Source of the DNA: Micromonospora pattaloongensis
GTDB taxonomy: Bacteria > Actinomycetota > Actinomycetes > Mycobacteriales > Micromonosporaceae
DNA length: 64,000 bases
Reading direction: 5' to 3'
Assembly: GCF_900107255.1 (NCBI RefSeq)
Contig: NZ_FNPH01000004.1
Coordinates: forward strand, 248,001-312,000
The notes below the pieces were generated by a model, which had not been told where the DNA came from, did no database searches, and saw nothing but the letters and a program-made list of their open reading frames with translations. Position numbers and translations under genes: made by a program. This document shows, one piece after another, positions 60,366 to 64,000 of the stretch (position 1 is the stretch's first letter; each line of letters opens with the position of its first letter).

Positions 60366-62027
60366 TCAGGAGACCCGCACCGTGGTGGTCACCGTTGCCT
60401 GGTCGATCTCGGAGGTGCGGAGCGTGAAGCGCAGCTCCCAGTCGCCGGGGACCGCGAAGGTGACCGCGCCGACGGCGTGATGCGGCTCCAGCCCGAGCAG
60501 CCGGGTGCTGGCCGGCTCGACGCCCCGCGCCGGCAGCGCCGCGGTCATCCGCCACTCCACCACCGGCAGACGCTTCCCGTCCGCGGTGTACGCGTACGCG
60601 TGCACGGTGTTGTTCTCGCCGATCTGCACCGGGTAGATGTCGAACTGCAGCGTGTAGAGCGAGCTGGTCAGCGTCTGCGCGAACCCGTCGGCCGCCGCGA
60701 CCCGCGCCTCGGCCAGCGCCGCGCGCCCCGGGGGGGTCTGCACCAGCACCGCGGAGAGCCCCAGCACCAGCGCCGCGCCGGCCAGCTCGGCCAGCACGGT
60801 CCGCCGCAACGGGCGGGTGCGGGCCCCGCGCTGCGCCAGCCGCCGGGCGTACGCGGCCGCGCCCAGCACCAGCGCCAGCACGCCCACCTTGATCGCGAGC
60901 AGCCGGCCGTAGTCGGTGCCGGTCAGCGCCCGCAGCGAGCCGAGCTCGAGCAGCGCGCGGACGCCGCCGGTGAGCACCAGCCAGCAGACCGCCAGCGCCG
61001 CCCACCGCGACCAGACCGGCAGCAGCCGCGCCAGCACCCGCGGGTGGGCCTGGCGGAGCAGGAACGCCGCGAGCATCACCAGGCCGCCGAGCCACGCCGC
61101 CATCGCCAGCACGTGCACCGCGTCCGCGATCACGTTGACCGCGCGCAGCGGCGCCGCCGCCGCGTGGCCGGCCAGCGGCCACGTCGCCGCCCCGGTCGCG
61201 GCCAGCGCCGTCAGCAGCGCCGCCCGGGCCCGGCCGCAGTCTCCGCGCAACGCCGGCCCGAGCAGCACCGCGGCGGCCGCGACCACGGCCAGCCGCAGCA
61301 CCAGGGCTGCCCCGAAGCCGGTGGCCAGCACGGCGCGCAGCTCGCCCGCGGAGACGTCGAGCGGGGCGGCGCCGCTGGCGTACGGCGCCTGCAGCCAGAG
61401 CGTCGCCGCGGCGGAGACGCCGACCAGGGCCAGCCCGGCCCGGACCAGCCGGATCGGCCCGACGCGGGAGAGCCGGCGTGGCCACAGCAGCGCCAGCACC
61501 ACCGTCGGACCGATGACCAGCGCCAGCCCGACGTACCCGAGGTATTTCGCGACCGGCACGGCGACGGCCACCACGGGGTCGACATCGGTCTGCCGGGGCT
61601 GCGGGGCCGAGGCCGACGGCGCGCCCACCGAGAACGTGATGCTGCCGGCGACCGGGTGGCTGTCTGCCGAGATCACCCGGTAGCTGACCAGATAGGTGCC
61701 GAGCGGGCGGTCCGCGACCCGGATCGGGATCGTCACCGTGCCCCCCGCGACGCGCGGCTGGCCGCTGTTGATCCGCTTGCCGTCCGGCGCGAGCACCTGC
61801 ACCTTCCCGGGCACGAGCCGCACCGGTTCGCTGAATGTCAGCGCCACCTCCGTCGGCGAGTACCCCACCACCGCGCCCTGCGCCGGGGCGGTCGACACCA
61901 GTGCGGCGTGCGCGTGGGCCGGCGTCGCCGGGCCGAGCACGACGAGGGCCGCGCCGAGGAGTACGCCGGCCAGCGCGGCCCGCCACCCGCGTCGCGCGGC
62001 GCGCGGTGGTTGATCCTGATTTCCCAC
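60366..62027 (-). CDS. CopC-CopD fusion copper protein (YcnJ-like)
   Basis: 553 aa from GTG 62027 (GTG 62105 also open). Signal peptide, then a CopC domain starting at the mature His (AHAHAALVSTAPAQG), with LTFSEPVRLV and the second metal site SADSHPVAGSITFSV. About eight TM helices of a CopD domain follow (LGYVGLALVIGPTVVLALLW, AVHVLAMAAWLGGLVMLAAF-type segments) and a C-terminal extracytoplasmic beta domain of about 110 residues (QFDIYPVQIGENNTVHAYAY). YcnJ-type fusions take up copper; the convergent YcnI-type gene is the usual companion. Confidence 0.9.
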   Translation of the reverse strand: MGNQDQPPRAARRGWRAALAGVLLGAALVVLGPATPAHAHAALVSTAPAQGAVVGYSPTEVALTFSEPVRLVPGKVQVLAPDGKRINSGQPRVAGGTVTIPIRVADRPLGTYLVSYRVISADSHPVAGSITFSVGAPSASAPQPRQTDVDPVVAVAVPVAKYLGYVGLALVIGPTVVLALLWPRRLSRVGPIRLVRAGLALVGVSAAATLWLQAPYASGAAPLDVSAGELRAVLATGFGAALVLRLAVVAAAAVLLGPALRGDCGRARAALLTALAATGAATWPLAGHAAAAPLRAVNVIADAVHVLAMAAWLGGLVMLAAFLLRQAHPRVLARLLPVWSRWAALAVCWLVLTGGVRALLELGSLRALTGTDYGRLLAIKVGVLALVLGAAAYARRLAQRGARTRPLRRTVLAELAGAALVLGLSAVLVQTPPGRAALAEARVAAADGFAQTLTSSLYTLQFDIYPVQIGENNTVHAYAYTADGKRLPVVEWRMTAALPARGVEPASTRLLGLEPHHAVGAVTFAVPGDWELRFTLRTSEIDQATVTTTVRVS

Positions 62028-62188
62028 ATCGGGTAGTTCGGTGCGCGGCGCCGGAAGGTTCAATCCGGGTCGCCCGTCGCGCGCGGCCTGCCGGCGTTTG
62101 TGCACGTCAGGGGCGGGAACGATCCAACCAGACCGCGGCGGCCCCCGTCGCCCGGACGCGTACCGCAGCGCCGTGAGAGGAGGACGTG

Positions 62189-62770
62189 ATGGCAGGTCAG
62201 CAGCAGCAGACGCCGTTGCAGGGCAAGCGGGTGGCGTTTCTCGCCGCCGACGGCGTCGAGGAGGTCGAGTACACGGAGCCGCGCGCGGCCGCCGAACGGG
62301 CGGGTGCGCAGGTTGAGTTGATCTCCATTCAGCAGGGCTCGATCCAATCGGTGAACAAGGACATCAACAAGTCGAAGGCGTACCCGGTGGACAGGACGGT
62401 GAGTGACGCGAACCCGGCGGACTACGACGGGCTGGTGCTGCCCGGTGGCGTGGTCAATCCGGACAAACTGCGGCAGTTCCCGGACGCGATGCGCTTCGTG
62501 AAGGCGTTCTTCGACCAGTCCAAGCCGGTGGCGGCGATCTGCCACGGGCCGTGGTCGCTGGTGGAGACCGGCGTGGTGAAGGGGCGGACGGTCACCTCGT
62601 TCCCCAGCCTGCGCACGGACATCACCAACGCGGGGGGACGCTGGGTGGACGAGGAGGTGCACGTCGACTCCGGGCTGGTCACCAGCCGTAAGCCCACGGA
62701 TCTACCGGCGTTCTGCAACCAGATGGTCGCCGCGATGGCCAAGGGGGAGCAGGCGAAGGTCCCGGTCTGA
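62189..62770 (+). CDS. DJ-1/PfpI family protein
   Basis: 193 aa from ATG 62189 (AGGAGG six bases upstream; GTG 62186 is possible). DJ-1/PfpI core: RVAFLAADGVEEVEYTEPRA, YDGLVLPGGVVNPDKL, and the nucleophile elbow AAICHGPWSLVE with the conserved Cys and following His. Glu in GVEEVE completes the site. Members act as glyoxalase-like or deglycase or protease-like proteins; the His-after-Cys form fits the PfpI/YhbO branch. Monocistronic. Confidence 0.92.
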   Translation: MAGQQQQTPLQGKRVAFLAADGVEEVEYTEPRAAAERAGAQVELISIQQGSIQSVNKDINKSKAYPVDRTVSDANPADYDGLVLPGGVVNPDKLRQFPDAMRFVKAFFDQSKPVAAICHGPWSLVETGVVKGRTVTSFPSLRTDITNAGGRWVDEEVHVDSGLVTSRKPTDLPAFCNQMVAAMAKGEQAKVPV

Positions 62771-62887
62771 CGGCCGTCACCGCGCGGGGACCGGCATACC
62801 CGTCCGGTGCCCGCGCGGTATCGCCGCGGACGCCGCTCCCGCGCGACGATTCACGATCACGAATTAGGCGGGACGGGCCTCCACTCG

Positions 62888-62906
62888 TAAGGTTAGGCGA
62901 ACCTAA
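62888..62906. promoter_or_regulatory. IdeR/DmdR1-type iron box
   Basis: TAAGGTTAGGCGAACCTAA matches the actinobacterial iron-box consensus TTAGGTTAGGCTAACCTAA at 17 of 19 positions. It ends 23 bp before the siderophore permease ATG and should repress it when iron is plentiful. Confidence 0.85.
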
Positions 62907-62929
62907 CTCATGGTCGCCTGGAGTCCGTC

Positions 62930-63985
62930 ATGTCCACCGTTGCGCTGCGCCCGGCCGGGCCGCTGTCCCGGCCCGATCCGCGGCCCGCGCCCCGCGCCCG
63001 GCGCGTGCTCGTGGTGTCCGGCGCGGCGGTGCTGCTGATCCTGGCCGTGCTGGCCAGCTTCGCGCTCGGCAGCAGGTCGCTGACGCCGGCCCAGGTCTGG
63101 CACGGCCTGCTGGTCGGCGACGGCAGTGAGCCGAGCCTGATCGTCCGGGAGCTGCGCCTGCCGCGGACGCTGCTGGGGCTCACCGTCGGCGCCGCCCTGG
63201 CCGTGGCCGGCGTGCTGCTGCAGGCGCTGACCCGCAACCCCCTCGCCGAGCCGCGGATCCTCGGGATCAGCGCCGGCGCCTCGGTCGGGGTCGTCCTCGC
63301 GATCGCCGTCTTCGGCGTCGGCACGCTCGCCGGCTACGTCTGGTTCGCCATCGTCGGCGCGCTGCTCGTCGGCGTCCTGGTCTACGCGATCTCCGCCCGC
63401 ACCCGCGACGGCGCCAGCCCCGTCACCCTGGCGCTCTGCGGCGCCGCCCTCGACGCCAGCCTCGGCGCGGTCGTGTACGCGCTGCTCAGCGTCGACGCCC
63501 GGACCTTCGAGGAGTACCGCTTCTGGGTGGTCGGCGGGGTGGCCGGACGGGACGTCACGGTCGCCGCACAGGTGGCGCCGTTCGTGGCCGCCGGCCTGCT
63601 GCTCGCGGTGCTGGTCGCCCGTGGCCTCGACGCGCTCGCGCTCGGCGAGGACGTGGCGCGGGGCCTCGGTCACCGGGTCGACCTGGTACGGATCGGCGGC
63701 GGGGCCGGCGCGGTGCTGCTCACCGGCGCCGCCGTCGCGGCCGCCGGGCCGATCGCGTTCGTCGGGCTGGCCGTCCCGCACCTGGCCCGCGCCCTGGTCG
63801 GCGCCGACCACGGCTGGACCCTCGCGGTCTCCGCGCTGCTCGGACCGGTGCTGCTGCTCGGCGCCGACGTCGTCGGACGGCTGGTCGTGCCGCCCGGTGA
63901 GCTGCCCGCCGGGGTCGTCACCGCGTTGATCGGCGCGCCGCTGCTGGCGATCCTGGTCCGCCGCGCCCGGGTGGTGACCGCGTGA
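62930..63985 (+). CDS. FecCD-family iron-siderophore ABC permease, first subunit
   Basis: 351 aa from ATG 62930 with GGAG upstream. TM-rich FecCD protein: PRTLLGLTVGAALAVAGVLL, TRNPLAEPRILGISAGASVG, YRFWVVGGVAGRDVTVAAQV, and VGLAVPHLARALVGADHG near the end. It imports ferric siderophores with a second permease and an ATPase. A strong IdeR-type iron box stands just upstream, and a following gene overlaps its stop. Confidence 0.95.
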   Translation: MSTVALRPAGPLSRPDPRPAPRARRVLVVSGAAVLLILAVLASFALGSRSLTPAQVWHGLLVGDGSEPSLIVRELRLPRTLLGLTVGAALAVAGVLLQALTRNPLAEPRILGISAGASVGVVLAIAVFGVGTLAGYVWFAIVGALLVGVLVYAISARTRDGASPVTLALCGAALDASLGAVVYALLSVDARTFEEYRFWVVGGVAGRDVTVAAQVAPFVAAGLLLAVLVARGLDALALGEDVARGLGHRVDLVRIGGGAGAVLLTGAAVAAAGPIAFVGLAVPHLARALVGADHGWTLAVSALLGPVLLLGADVVGRLVVPPGELPAGVVTALIGAPLLAILVRRARVVTA

Positions 63986-64000
63986 CCGCCGTACCGGCCG
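63982..64000 (+). CDS. Start of a second siderophore permease gene (cut by window end)
   Basis: GTG 63982 overlaps the first permease's TGA (GTGA) and begins VTAVPA. Overlapping FecCD permease pairs are the norm, so this is probably the second subunit. Only 19 bases are visible, so the identity rests on context. Confidence 0.5.

Noticed and set aside
1-64000. CRISPR arrays, prophage or insertion sequences
   Set aside because: No evenly spaced repeats, no integrase, transposase or phage structural motifs were found on either strand.

Overview
The window is a contiguous piece of a very GC-rich actinomycete chromosome. GTG starts, ATGA/GTGA overlaps, SARP and Scr1/DUF397 regulators, a CU044_5270 protein beside an ECF sigma factor, a short DivIVA-like protein followed by a CxxC-WPC protein, and large multidomain exoenzymes all point to the Micromonosporaceae. 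Three methyl-accepting chemotaxis receptors suggest a lineage with motile spores (Actinoplanes-like). That assignment is inference from gene content. I see no rRNA, tRNA, CRISPR array, insertion sequence or prophage.

Layout. 0-6 kb: 3' part of a SARP regulator, a secreted SGNH hydrolase and chemoreceptor 1. 6-14 kb is accessory: an unknown gene, a predicted PD-(D/E)XK nuclease-helicase (DUF2075), a Scr1-type XRE/DUF397 cluster with a visible duplication scar, a DivIVA-like/WPC gene pair, an ECF sigma/CU044_5270 pair, and a very small gene with an ESX-substrate-like N-terminus coupled to a membrane protein. 14-17 kb: a lipid-kinase-like gene facing a membrane protein/XRE/quinone-reductase operon that has a promoter and two matching operators. 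16.6-22.5 kb: a five-gene coupled operon (polar amino-acid ABC importer, D-aminoacylase, beta-lactamase-like hydrolase) with a convergent LysR gene. 22.9-27 kb: TIGR03089, YchJ, MscS and GT39-type proteins. 27-31 kb: a complete glycine-betaine-type ABC importer. 31-39 kb: chemoreceptor 2, DUF427, a small unknown, DUF2785, a secreted Asp-box protein and chemoreceptor 3. 39-49 kb: a PEBP protein, two small exported proteins, a 1937-residue ThuA/sugar-dehydrogenase protein, an M28 peptidase and an MSMEG_6728-type protein. 49-54 kb: an AHSA1-TM-CBM2-like fusion, a small exported protein, and a di-heme cytochrome b/NuoF-ferredoxin pair. 54-64 kb: an M14 carboxypeptidase, a MarR-DoxX-QorB-like module, a YcnI/CopCD copper module, a DJ-1 protein, and the start of a siderophore permease operon under an IdeR-type iron box.

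How the genes work together. Transport modules are complete and translationally coupled. The amino-acid importer is joined to enzymes acting on N-acyl-D-amino acids and perhaps on peptide or beta-lactam-like bonds, so it looks like a scavenging operon. Two of the three receptors are preceded by a CTCA-N16-GCCGA element 7-8 nt from the ATG, which looks like a FliA-class promoter giving leaderless mRNAs. Neither che nor flagellar genes are present here, so the receptors must feed components encoded elsewhere.

The best candidates for undescribed biology are the cytochrome b/NuoF-ferredoxin pair (first cluster cysteine replaced by Ala), the nuclease-helicase next to the Scr1/DUF397 cluster, the importer/D-aminoacylase/beta-lactamase-like operon, and the AHSA1-TM-CBM2-like fusion.
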